Shown here in pieces: positions 54,152 to 62,429 of a stretch of 64,000 nucleotides of DNA. Below the pieces are notes generated by a model that saw only the letters and a program-made list of their open reading frames with translations, was not told the DNA's origin and made no database searches. Made by a program: the position numbers and the translations under genes. How positions within the stretch are numbered: position 1 is the stretch's first letter; the number at the start of each line of letters is the position of its first letter. This DNA comes from Paraburkholderia aromaticivorans (lineage in GTDB: Bacteria > Pseudomonadota > Gammaproteobacteria > Burkholderiales > Burkholderiaceae): assembly GCF_002278075.1 (NCBI RefSeq), contig NZ_CP022989.1, forward strand, positions 3,224,001-3,288,000, written 5' to 3'.

Positions 54152-55710
54152 TGCAAACGAGCCCGCCATCTTTATCGATCTGGCTTGCTTCTCTCGCCGC
54201 AGCCGCGATCTGCGTAGTATTCCTTATTTCGCGGGTCGCGCACTCGGGCCCGGAGGTCGCGGTCAGCTTCCTCACCGCCGAAGGACTCGAAGCCGGCAAG
54301 ACCCGCGTGCGCTACAAGAACGTCGAAATAGGCAGGCTGGAAAAATTGCGGTTGTCGGCAGACCGGACACACGTGCTCGCCGTCGTGCAATTCGATCCCT
54401 CCGCCAAACGGTTCGCGACGTGCGACACGCGCTTCTGGGTGGTCCGCCCGCGCATCGGCATGACGGGCGTCACCGGGCTGGCGACGCTCGTCAGCGCGCC
54501 TTACCTCGCCGTGGATGTCGGCCGCGCGTCGACGCTATGCAACACGTTCATAGGCATGGAGACACCGCCATCGGTTGCTCGCGACCAGAACGGCGGACGC
54601 TTCGTCCTCCACGCCGCCTCGCTCGGCTCGCTCAACGTGGGCTCGCCGGTCTATTTCAGGCGTGTGCAAGCAGGCCGCGTGCTGAACTATTCGCCGAGCA
54701 GAAACGGTGTGGGCGTCGCTGTCGACGTTTTCGTGAAAACGCCCTACGACCGTTACGTCACTTCACGCACCCGATGGTGGCACGCAAGCGGCATCGATCT
54801 GCGTCTGGATGCCAGCGGATTGCGCCTCGACATCCCATCCGTCGCCGCCGTGCTTTCCGGCGGCGTGGTGTTCGACCTGCCCGCCACGCCGGCTTCGACC
54901 GAACGCGCCGCCGACGGCGCCGCGTTCGCGCTGGCCGCCACGCAAGCCGAAGCCATGAACCACGCCGACGACGGCCCCGCTGCATCTGTGCGCATGAGGT
55001 TCGACGGGTCCGTGCGCGGACTGACGATCGGCGCACCGGTCGAATTCGAAGGCGTCGAACTCGGTGAGGTCACCGGCGTCGACGTCGGCTTCAATCCCAA
55101 AGATGTTCGCTTCGACATGGTCGTAACGCTCGACCTGTACCCGTATCGTCTGGGGCGACGTTACAGGGAGGCGCTCGGACATGGATCGAGCGAGGCTGGC
55201 AAGGCGCTTTTGCATCAACTGGTGGCTCAAGGTCTGCGCGGGCAGTTGCGCATGGGCAGCGTCCTGACGGGCCAGCGTTATGTGGCGCTGGACTTCTTCC
55301 CGCACGCGCGGGCGGCCAGCATCGACACCCGGCGCCTGCCGGTAGAACTGCCGACCGTGCCCAACACGCTCGAGGAGTTGCAGGATCAGCTCGCCAACCT
55401 CGTGGACCGGCTCGACAACATGCCCATCGAGCAGATCGGTGCCAATCTGAATCAGGCGCTCGTGCACGCTCAAGCGCTATTCCTGCGCATCGACACAGAA
55501 CTGGTTCCGCAGGCACGCACAACGCTTGAGACAGCCGAACAGTCGTTCAACGCCGCCAACGCCACGCTGCAGCAGGACTCGCCGATGCAAACCGATATAC
55601 GACGGGCGTTGACCGAATTACGCCGCACGCTTGCCTCGTTGAAGGCACTTTCCGACTACGTGGAGCAGCATCCCGAATCGCTTGTATGGGGAAAACCCGC
55701 GGGCTCGTGA
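54151..55710 (+). CDS. PqiB-like MCE-domain protein
   Basis: 519 residues: an N-terminal membrane helix (WLASLAAAAICVVFLISRVA), then three MCE-type beta domains (about 35-125, 150-245 and 285-375) and a C-terminal helical region (DNMPIEQIGANLNQALVHA...). PqiB proteins form tubes for lipid transfer across the envelope. The usual PqiA and PqiC partners are not adjacent; two small ORFs and a DUF3313 lipoprotein stand upstream. Confidence 0.88.
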   Translation: MQTSPPSLSIWLASLAAAAICVVFLISRVAHSGPEVAVSFLTAEGLEAGKTRVRYKNVEIGRLEKLRLSADRTHVLAVVQFDPSAKRFATCDTRFWVVRPRIGMTGVTGLATLVSAPYLAVDVGRASTLCNTFIGMETPPSVARDQNGGRFVLHAASLGSLNVGSPVYFRRVQAGRVLNYSPSRNGVGVAVDVFVKTPYDRYVTSRTRWWHASGIDLRLDASGLRLDIPSVAAVLSGGVVFDLPATPASTERAADGAAFALAATQAEAMNHADDGPAASVRMRFDGSVRGLTIGAPVEFEGVELGEVTGVDVGFNPKDVRFDMVVTLDLYPYRLGRRYREALGHGSSEAGKALLHQLVAQGLRGQLRMGSVLTGQRYVALDFFPHARAASIDTRRLPVELPTVPNTLEELQDQLANLVDRLDNMPIEQIGANLNQALVHAQALFLRIDTELVPQARTTLETAEQSFNAANATLQQDSPMQTDIRRALTELRRTLASLKALSDYVEQHPESLVWGKPAGS

Positions 55711-55889
55711 GGCAGTTCGAGAGACGAGCGGCTATGCCGTGCTTGATTCAAATCAAACCGACTACGCGTTTCGGGACGACTATCCCCAGTGTCGGCGCTG
55801 CCCGCACGACGCGCGGCACTTCAGATCAGAACAGAGCGCCCAAAACCGGCCATGGCAGCAACGACCGCCGACGCGCCGCCAGTTTCCGT

Positions 55890-55905
55890 TGGCATGGGAC
55901 TTGCC
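55890..55905 (+). promoter_or_regulatory. Sigma-54 promoter for the AcoR-like activator gene
   Basis: TGGCATGGGACTTGCC, one base off TGGCACG-N4-TTGC, with GG and GC correctly spaced. 56 nt before the activator ATG; suggests autoregulation or control by another activator. Confidence 0.65.
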
Positions 55906-55961
55906 TGTCGTAACACCCGCACCACCTTGGCATAACGACCGGGGCTGAACAGGAGGAGACA

Positions 55962-57935
55962 ATGCGCGATGAAGTCTGTCACGCGGTAACGTCAATGGCG
56001 CCACGTGAGCCTGGCTGGCTCACGCCGTCGATTCAGAAATCCCACGAGCGTTCCGAAACCTTCGGCTTGAGCGCCTCGATGCGGCCGGACTACGACGTAT
56101 TGCCGGCCGCCGAACTCTCGTTGAAGCTCGAGCAGAACCGTGTGCTCTGCGCACATGCCACGCCGGTGATGGAAACACTGCATGAGCAGATCGTCAACAC
56201 GCAGAGCATGATCGTGCTGACCGACGCCGAAGGCCTGATCCTTCATTCGATCGGCGACGACGACTTTCTGCGGCGGGCCGAGAAGGTCGCGCTGCGTCCG
56301 GGCGCGAACTGGGCCGAAGACCGCCAGGGCACCAACGCGATCGGCACGGCGCTCGCAGAGCGATGCCCCACCGTGATTCGCGGCGAGCAGCACTACCTGG
56401 CGGCCAATCGCTTTCTGACCTGCTCCAGCGTGCCGATCCTCGATCCATACGGCGATCCGATCGGCGTGCTCGACGTCACCGGCGACTATCGCAGCTATCA
56501 CCAGCACACCATGGCGCTGGCGAAAATGTCCGTGCAGATGATCGAAAATCATCTGTTTACCAATACCTTTCGCGACACCTTGCAAATCGCCTTTCATGGC
56601 CGCCCTGAGTTTCTCGGCACCTTGATGGAAGGCATCGTCGCGTTCACCTGCGATGGCCGCTTCCTGTCGGCCAATCGCAGTGCGCAATTCCAGTTGGGCA
56701 TGCCGCTCGCGGGCTTGCGCGCGCATACCTTGTCGTCGCTATTCGGGCGCACCACCGCGCAACTGATCGACGACCTGCGAATCAGCCGCGACCGGCATTT
56801 GTCGCTGAACCTGCACAACGGCTCGGTGGCCTGCGCGCACGTCCAATTCCGGCGCGCCGCACGCGCAGAAGAAAGCTGGCCGCCGCAGGAGCGTCGCGAG
56901 GCGCGCACGGCGCACCGCGCGGAGCCGCCGGCGCCGGCCGCGAGCGCGATGTCGAGGCTCAGCTACCTCGACACGGGCGACCCGCGGATCGCGGCGGTCA
57001 TCGGCAAAGTGCGCAAGGTGATGGGCAAGGACATTCCGATCCTGATCACCGGCGAAACCGGGACCGGCAAGGAACTGCTCGCGCAGGCGATTCACAACGA
57101 CTCGCCGCGGCGCTGCGGCGCGTTCGTGGCGGTCAATTGCGCGTCGATCCCGGAAACGCTGATCGAATCCGAAATGTTCGGCTACGAGGAAGGCGCGTTC
57201 ACCGGCGCGCGGCGCAAAGGCGCGGTCGGCAAACTGCTGCAGGCCAATGGCGGCACCCTCTTCCTCGACGAAATCGGCGACATGCCCTACCCGTTGCAGG
57301 TGCGGCTACTGCGCGTGTTGCAGGAACGCCTTGTCAATCCGCTTGGCTCTTCGAAGTCGATACCGGTCGACATCGCCATCATTTGCGCGACCCATCGCGA
57401 TTTGCGTGAAATGATCGCGCAGAAACGGTTTCGCGAGGATCTGTACTACCGCCTGAACGGCATGGTGGTCAAACTGCCGCCGTTGCGCGAGCGCACGGAT
57501 CTATCCGCCGTCATCCACAAGATGCTGCAATGCGCGTCGGCCGAACGCGCCGAAGGGCAGCCTTTGAGCGTCGCGCCGGACGTGATGGCGCTGTTCGAGC
57601 AGTGCGCATGGCCGGGCAACTTCAGGCAGCTCGGCAACCTGCTGCGCACGGCCGCCGCAATGGTCGATGCGGACGGGCAGATTCGCCACGAGCATTTGCC
57701 CGACGACTTCTTCGACGGCTTGCGCACTGAGCCCGCGGTGTGCGCGGCCGGCACCGAAACGTTGCCGCTGCCAAGCGCACGTCTCGAAGATGTCGCCACC
57801 AGCGTCATAGCCAGAACCGTCGCACAGCATGGCGGCAATGTGTCGGCCGCTGCCCGCGCGCTCGGCATCTCGCGCAACACGATTTATAGAAAGCTGCCGG
57901 CGCACGGTTTGAACGACGCGGAAGACGCGGCCTGA
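55962..57935 (+). CDS. Sigma-54-dependent activator, AcoR-like (GAF-AAA+-Fis)
   Basis: 657 residues. A GAF-type sensor (about 75-215), a linker with a PAS-like segment (about 225-300), the AAA+ domain with Walker A GETGTGKE (from 364), the sigma-54 contact loop GAFTGA (411-416) and Walker B LFLDEIGDMP, then a Fis-type helix-turn-helix at the end (GNVSAAARALGISRNTIYRK). AcoR relatives control alcohol/acetoin genes. Four sigma-54 promoters nearby (at this gene, pqqA, the alcohol dehydrogenase and the aldehyde dehydrogenase) are its likely targets. Confidence 0.92.
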   Translation: MRDEVCHAVTSMAPREPGWLTPSIQKSHERSETFGLSASMRPDYDVLPAAELSLKLEQNRVLCAHATPVMETLHEQIVNTQSMIVLTDAEGLILHSIGDDDFLRRAEKVALRPGANWAEDRQGTNAIGTALAERCPTVIRGEQHYLAANRFLTCSSVPILDPYGDPIGVLDVTGDYRSYHQHTMALAKMSVQMIENHLFTNTFRDTLQIAFHGRPEFLGTLMEGIVAFTCDGRFLSANRSAQFQLGMPLAGLRAHTLSSLFGRTTAQLIDDLRISRDRHLSLNLHNGSVACAHVQFRRAARAEESWPPQERREARTAHRAEPPAPAASAMSRLSYLDTGDPRIAAVIGKVRKVMGKDIPILITGETGTGKELLAQAIHNDSPRRCGAFVAVNCASIPETLIESEMFGYEEGAFTGARRKGAVGKLLQANGGTLFLDEIGDMPYPLQVRLLRVLQERLVNPLGSSKSIPVDIAIICATHRDLREMIAQKRFREDLYYRLNGMVVKLPPLRERTDLSAVIHKMLQCASAERAEGQPLSVAPDVMALFEQCAWPGNFRQLGNLLRTAAAMVDADGQIRHEHLPDDFFDGLRTEPAVCAAGTETLPLPSARLEDVATSVIARTVAQHGGNVSAAARALGISRNTIYRKLPAHGLNDAEDAA

Positions 57936-58125
57936 CCCGTGTGTCACAGGTGCTCCAATTTGCAACACTGCTGTGCCTGGAATGAACAGCCCGCCTCGGT
58001 GTGCGCGAGTGCCGGAGGCGGTTTATCGTCCGACGAACGCGGACTTTTCTTTCAATTTGCATTCGATTGACCATGCTAATGATGTGTTTCGATCTGTGCG
58101 ACCGCGAAGCGGAATTTAATGTGTC

Positions 58126-58141
58126 CGGCACAGACTTTGCA
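58126..58141 (+). promoter_or_regulatory. Sigma-54 promoter for pqqA
   Basis: CGGCACAGACTTTGCA, with the -24 GG/-12 GC elements at the right spacing (two bases off the consensus outside them). 66 nt before pqqA. Confidence 0.7.
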
Positions 58142-58206
58142 TTATTCAGCATGGCCGCTTGAACCACGCGGTTCCTCAATCACATGTCGTACTCAAGGAG
58201 ACAGCT

Positions 58207-58281
58207 ATGCAATGGACCACCCCCGCCTATTCCGATCTGCGTTTCGGTTTTGAAATCACGATGTATATCGCTAATCGCTAA
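58207..58281 (+). CDS. pqqA: PqqA, precursor peptide of pyrroloquinoline quinone
   Basis: 24 residues, [20 protein letters not shown] plus IANR. The cross-linked pair Glu16 and Tyr20 (E-I-T-M-Y) is intact. AAGGAG lies just upstream. The usual pqqB, pqqC and pqqE do not follow in full. Confidence 0.95.
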   Translation: MQWTTPAYSDLRFGFEITMYIANR

Positions 58282-58441
58282 AGCAACGATCAGGCGCCGC
58301 ACGCCCCTCGCGGTCTGCGAGCGTGCGTGTCGGCGTCCGGAGCATGGCTCGTGAAATCTCGGGTGCGAACGGCGTCATCCCACGAGGGAATCCCGACTCA
58401 CCTGCGACGACTTCACGCGGCACGCGCCGTGCAGCATTGCC

Positions 58442-58525
58442 GACGTGCAACAGCGTCCCCTCGACATCCCGCGCTTCACACTCGACATTCTGTGGTCGAT
58501 GCCCGACGCGATCGAAAAGGCGTAA
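58442..58525 (+). pseudogene. pqqC: C-terminal remnant of pqqC
   Basis: The frame ending at the TAA 58523-58525 reads FTLDILWSMPDAIEKA just before the stop, matching the end of PqqC (FKLDILWSMLDAM in Klebsiella). Only about 27 codons are recognisable; upstream sequence does not resemble PqqC or PqqB. So pqqB and most of pqqC have been deleted between pqqA and pqqD. The left boundary is approximate. Confidence 0.75.
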
Positions 58526-58530
58526 CCCAT

Positions 58531-58812
58531 ATGAACGCTCCGCACCACGACCGCGACGCCAGCCTTCGGCCCTGTCTGCGCACGATGTTCCGGCTGCAAT
58601 GGGAAGACGTTCAGGATGCCTACGTGCTTCTGTACCCGGAAGGCATGGTAAAGCTCAATCCGAGCGCGGGGGAAATTCTCGCGCGTTGTGACGGAACCCG
58701 CGAACTGGACGACATCATCGGGGAACTGGAAGATCTGTTCAGCGCATCCGATCTCGCCGCCGACGTGTACCGTTTCATCGACCACGGGCGGCAGCGCGGC
58801 TGGCTGGACTGA
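58531..58812 (+). CDS. pqqD: PqqD, PqqA-binding chaperone
   Basis: 93 residues. The family signature YVLLYPEGMVKLNPSAGEIL followed by LDDIIGEL and DVYRFIDHGRQRGWL is complete. PqqD presents PqqA to the radical-SAM enzyme PqqE. It lies 5 nt after the pqqC remnant stop. No pqqE follows; a terminator does. Confidence 0.92.
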   Translation: MNAPHHDRDASLRPCLRTMFRLQWEDVQDAYVLLYPEGMVKLNPSAGEILARCDGTRELDDIIGELEDLFSASDLAADVYRFIDHGRQRGWLD

Positions 58813-58880
58813 CATCATCAGCTCGCCGCCGGCGGCGCAGAGAACGCATTGCGGTTGGGATGAAGTGACTGCTTCCAGGC

Positions 58881-58927
58881 GGCCCGGCGGTTCCCGTGAA
58901 TGACAGGGGATCGCCGGGCCTTTTTTT
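58881..58927 (+). terminator. Intrinsic terminator after pqqD
   Basis: 9-bp stem GGCCCGGCG / CGCCGGGCC followed by seven T, with a 22-nt loop that can partly pair. Confidence 0.85.
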
Positions 58928-58960
58928 GTGCGGTGAGGAAGGTGAAGAAGACTGTCCGGG

Positions 58961-60193
58961 CTATTGCGGCGTGCGGGCGTTCAGCGGTGTGGTGGACGCC
59001 TTGGCGCTGTCGTCAGTCAGCTTGCTGCTGCCGGCGCTATAGCCGTTGGAATACAGCAGGAACGCCATGATGTCCGCATAGTCCTGCGGTTTCATCTTGC
59101 CAGGACGGTCGGCCGGCATATTGTTCGCCATGTATCCGTACACTCCGCCGATGGTCAGCTTCGCATTGGCCGCCGGCGCAAAGGACGGGCCGCGCAACGC
59201 GGGCGCATTCAGTCCCTGCAGGTCCGGACCATGGCATTTCGCGCAGGAACTCGAATACAGGGTCTTGCCGTGCGCGACCTGCGCACGATCGAAGCCCGGC
59301 GCATCAGCGGCTGCGCTCGCATCGACCTTGATGAAGCGCCCCGCCTGCGAGCCGCGATTGGATGCCGATGTGAGCCGCCATCCGGCATCGTTGCGAGCGG
59401 GGCCGTCACGATAGGCAAATGTGGCCGCTGGCGAACCGGCCGCATGCGCCGTATCAGGGAGCATCCAGTGGCGCGACAACGACGCCAGCCGTCCATCCGC
59501 TGCCATCTTTGCGAGCGCGGCGTCGATCCGCGGCTGCAATGCGGCGCCATTCTTGCCGAAGGCGAACACCAGTTGCCAGTCGGCGTACGGCGAGACGGTC
59601 TTGACGACCCGGAAGTGCCGCTCGGGATGCGCGATCGTGTAGGCCACGACCGCCGGATACCAGACGATCGCGCGATGCGCCTGCCCGCGCGCGAGAGCGT
59701 CGACCGTCAGCGCCGCGGTGTTCTCCAGGTCGAGCCGGATGTTCGGTTGCTGCACGGCGATCAGTTGCGCGGGGCTCGCATAGGTGGCCGCCACCACCTC
59801 GGCCTCGCCGGCGGGCGTGGACGATTCACGCGTGGTGACACTCACGTACCCGGAGCGCAGATAGCCGCGCGAGAAGGTCAATTTGCTGCCGGCGCCATCC
59901 GCGATGGCCGAACGCGGAAAGCCGGCAATGACATCGCACTTTCCCGCCAACGCCGCGTTGAGTTCCTTGAGCGACACACCGTCATCGTCACCGCCGTCGA
60001 ATCCGCCGGGCCCGAGCGACAACGCAATCCCGGCCGTGCGAAATGCTTCGCGCGTCACCGCTTCGTCCAGCGCGGTCGATGGACTGCCGGGGAAGGTGCA
60101 CGCGCGCACGCCCGCAGTGGCGAATCCCGGCGCGAGCGTGCCGGTGGCCAGCAAGACACCGGCGAAAGCGAACCAATTGAGTCGAGTCTTCAT
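58961..60193 (-). CDS. Solute-binding-protein/cytochrome c fusion of the quinoprotein dehydrogenase
   Basis: 410 residues: a signal peptide, then a periplasmic binding-protein-like domain (about 30-250; CTFPGSPSTALDEAV, HPERHFRVVKTVSPYADWQLVFAFG) as in MxaJ/XoxJ-type helper proteins, then a c-type cytochrome with C317-A-K-C-H321. The two functions are usually separate genes beside PQQ dehydrogenases, so this is a natural fusion. It lies 76 nt after the dehydrogenase and would accept its electrons. ATG 60193 begins the signal peptide MKTRLNWFAFAG. Confidence 0.85.
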   Translation of the reverse strand: MKTRLNWFAFAGVLLATGTLAPGFATAGVRACTFPGSPSTALDEAVTREAFRTAGIALSLGPGGFDGGDDDGVSLKELNAALAGKCDVIAGFPRSAIADGAGSKLTFSRGYLRSGYVSVTTRESSTPAGEAEVVAATYASPAQLIAVQQPNIRLDLENTAALTVDALARGQAHRAIVWYPAVVAYTIAHPERHFRVVKTVSPYADWQLVFAFGKNGAALQPRIDAALAKMAADGRLASLSRHWMLPDTAHAAGSPAATFAYRDGPARNDAGWRLTSASNRGSQAGRFIKVDASAAADAPGFDRAQVAHGKTLYSSSCAKCHGPDLQGLNAPALRGPSFAPAANAKLTIGGVYGYMANNMPADRPGKMKPQDYADIMAFLLYSNGYSAGSSKLTDDSAKASTTPLNARTPQ

Positions 60194-60269
60194 GATCCTG
60201 TTTCCAGAAGAGGCCGGGCCGCCACGACCATGTGGTCGTAACCAGACTGTCGTGACAGCCGCGTGGACA

Positions 60270-62003
60270 TCAGCCGTGGTTGAGCGCAAACACATACAGC
60301 GTGCCGCCGCGTGGAACCTTCTCCGCAGCCTTGGCCATCGGACCACCCCAGATCGGATTCGCGCCGCCGTAGCCCGCGAGAATGGCCACATACTCCTTGC
60401 CGTCGACCTCGAACACCGAAGGTTGAGCGACGATCCCGCTCGCAAGTTTCGGGCTTTGCCACAGCACCTTGCCGGTCGTTACATCGAACGCATACAGGTG
60501 GCCGTCGAGCGAACCGCTAAAGGCAAGGCCGCCGGCCGTGGTCGCTACGCCGCCGTTCCACGGCAGCTTGCTCCAATGGCTCCAGACTTTCTTGCCCGTG
60601 TCGACATTGATCGCCTGCAGTTCGCCATAGCCCTTGCTGCCGGGCTCCGGTTTGATTTCGAAGCCTTCGCCGAGATACGGCAGCCCCTCCATGTAGTTCA
60701 CCGACTTGCCCGACAGCGACATGCACGCATGCAGCGCCGGAACGACGGCGATGTGCTTGTCCGGGTCGTATGAAACCGACCACCAGTTCTTGCCGCCGAG
60801 GAAGCTCGGGCAGGTTTCGATCGTCGTGCCGGCCTTCGGGTACTTCGACGCATCCTGAATCGGCGCGCCCTCCGCGGTGTAGCCCGTTACCGAAGTCGCG
60901 GTCACGAACGGCTTCGCGTAGATCAGCTTGCCCGTGCCGCGGTCGATAGCGTGAAAGAAGCCGTTGCGGTCCGCGTGGATGATGGCGTCGTACTCCTTGT
61001 CCTGATACTTGATCGTCGCCAGCACCGGCGTATTCACACCGTCGTAGTCCCATGTGTCGTGCTTCGTGTACTGGTAATGCCACTTGAGATTGCCGGTTTT
61101 CGGATCGAGTGCGAGCAGCGAATCGGAGTAGAGGTTGTCGCCCGGACGCAGATCGGCGAGCCACGGGCCGGGGTTGCCCACGCCCCAGTAGAGTGTTTTC
61201 GATGCGGCGTCATAAGTGCCCGTCAACCAGGCCGGCGCCCCGCCATGCTCCTGCATGCCGTTCGGCCATGTCTCGCCACCCTTCTCTCCGGCGGCGGGCA
61301 CCGTAAAGCGCTTCCATAGCACGTTGCCGTCGTCCGGATTCAACGCCGCGATAAAGCCGCGCGCGCCGTATTCGCCGCCCGCGCTACCCACCACCAGTGC
61401 ACCGTCGAGCGCGAGCGGCGCGAGCGAGAACGCGTAGCCAAGACCCGGCTCGAACATCTGCTTGCGCCACGCGAGCGCGCCTGTCTGCGCGTCGAGCGCG
61501 ACGACGTCGCCATTCAGCATCGCCACGTACACATTCTTGCCGTATAGCGCCACGCCGCGATTGATCACGTCGCAACACGCCGTCTTGAACGATTCCGCAC
61601 CGAGCTTCGGTTCGAACTTCCACAGTTGCTTGCCCGTCGCCGCGTCGAATGCGTAGACGTTGTCCTTCGGCGTGGTCACGAAGAGATAGCGTCCGTTGAC
61701 GATCGGCGTCGCTTCGAACCCCTGCTGCAAGTCCGCTGGAAACTTGTAGCTCCAGACCTGTTTGAGGTTCTTCACGTTGGCGGTGTCGATCTGCTTGAGC
61801 GGCGAATGCGCCTGGCCGTTGTAGGTGCGGTAATACGTGAGCCAGCCTGGGTCGCTTTGCGCGGCTGTCAAACGTTCATAGCTGACGGCCGGGTAATCGT
61901 CCGCGGCACCCGCGGCTACCGATCCGAGTGCCAGACCGACGGCGGTCGCCACGCTCATTGCAAGCGCCGTGGGCCGCGTCGCCGAAGCTAAACGTGCTTT
62001 CAT
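60270..62003 (-). CDS. PQQ-dependent alcohol dehydrogenase, lanthanide-type
   Basis: 577 residues with a signal peptide (SVATAVGLALGSVAAGA). Beta-propeller tryptophan-docking repeats, vicinal Cys143-Cys144 (disulfide over PQQ), and the active-site segment HDTWDYDGVN with Asp319 and Asp321. Lanthanide enzymes (XoxF, ExaF, PedH) carry the second Asp, where calcium enzymes have Ala or Ser. So an ethanol/alcohol dehydrogenase using Ln3+ is predicted. ATG at 62003 follows AGGAGACAAGG. Expressed from a sigma-54 promoter, followed by the cytochrome fusion gene. Confidence 0.9.
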   Translation of the reverse strand: MKARLASATRPTALAMSVATAVGLALGSVAAGAADDYPAVSYERLTAAQSDPGWLTYYRTYNGQAHSPLKQIDTANVKNLKQVWSYKFPADLQQGFEATPIVNGRYLFVTTPKDNVYAFDAATGKQLWKFEPKLGAESFKTACCDVINRGVALYGKNVYVAMLNGDVVALDAQTGALAWRKQMFEPGLGYAFSLAPLALDGALVVGSAGGEYGARGFIAALNPDDGNVLWKRFTVPAAGEKGGETWPNGMQEHGGAPAWLTGTYDAASKTLYWGVGNPGPWLADLRPGDNLYSDSLLALDPKTGNLKWHYQYTKHDTWDYDGVNTPVLATIKYQDKEYDAIIHADRNGFFHAIDRGTGKLIYAKPFVTATSVTGYTAEGAPIQDASKYPKAGTTIETCPSFLGGKNWWSVSYDPDKHIAVVPALHACMSLSGKSVNYMEGLPYLGEGFEIKPEPGSKGYGELQAINVDTGKKVWSHWSKLPWNGGVATTAGGLAFSGSLDGHLYAFDVTTGKVLWQSPKLASGIVAQPSVFEVDGKEYVAILAGYGGANPIWGGPMAKAAEKVPRGGTLYVFALNHG

Positions 62004-62083
62004 CCTTGTCTCCTGTTGAGTTGTCGACGCGAGGCCGTGCGGCGCCATCGTCTAGTGAACGCAGACTGGCTGCCGGCCATTCA

Positions 62084-62099
62084 AGGCAAGTCGCGTGCC
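62084..62099 (-). promoter_or_regulatory. Sigma-54 promoter for the PQQ alcohol dehydrogenase
   Basis: TGGCACGCGACTTGCC on the minus strand, a perfect TGGCACG-N4-TTGC; the -12 element is about 80 nt before the start codon. Confidence 0.85.
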
Positions 62100-62313
62100 A
62101 TTGCCGGCGGTTCCGTCCGGGGCCACGATGGCCGATGAAAAGCGGCACGCATGCACGCGCAGGAACGGCTCGCAGGACGTGGCGACGGTGTTGCAACGTG
62201 GCGCATTCGAGCGCGCAGGTGTTGCTAAAAATGACAGTTCCCCGCCGATCAAGCGGACCACGCACACGCCGCCGCCACTCGTCGCCATGCATGCGGCGCG
62301 CATGTCGGGCAAT

Positions 62314-62329
62314 GGCACGCTTCTCGCTG
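62314..62329 (+). promoter_or_regulatory. Sigma-54 promoter for the aldehyde dehydrogenase
   Basis: TGGCACGCTTCTCGCT, one base off the consensus, with GG and GC correctly spaced; about 100 nt before the ATG. Confidence 0.75.
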
Positions 62330-62429
62330 AATGCTCCGCACGATGAAGAAGCGCCGCAGCGCATGCAGGCCGCGCTAAAGCAGGCTTTCTCCCTCGGCAC
62401 CGCTCACACAATCATTGGAGGAGTCAGGC

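Larger units (their letters stand above)
62004..62429. promoter_or_regulatory. Divergent regulatory region between alcohol and aldehyde dehydrogenase genes
   Basis: 426 bp with two sigma-54 promoters, one for each direction, and between them GTGTTGCAA (62188-62196), whose complement also lies upstream of pqqA at 57960-57968. The shared nonamer could be part of the activator binding site. No gene. Confidence 0.6.

Noticed and set aside
55686..55913. 75-codon ORF before the sigma-54 activator
   Set aside because: No ribosome site, biased composition, overlaps the MCE gene end and the sigma-54 promoter.
58282..58441. Remnant of pqqB after pqqA
   Set aside because: A frame starting near 58323 begins VRVGVRS, faintly like the PqqB N-terminus, but nothing after it matches, so it cannot be supported.
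58813..58880. Remnant of pqqE after pqqD
   Set aside because: A short His-His segment follows the pqqD stop, but no radical-SAM motif or other PqqE sequence is visible.
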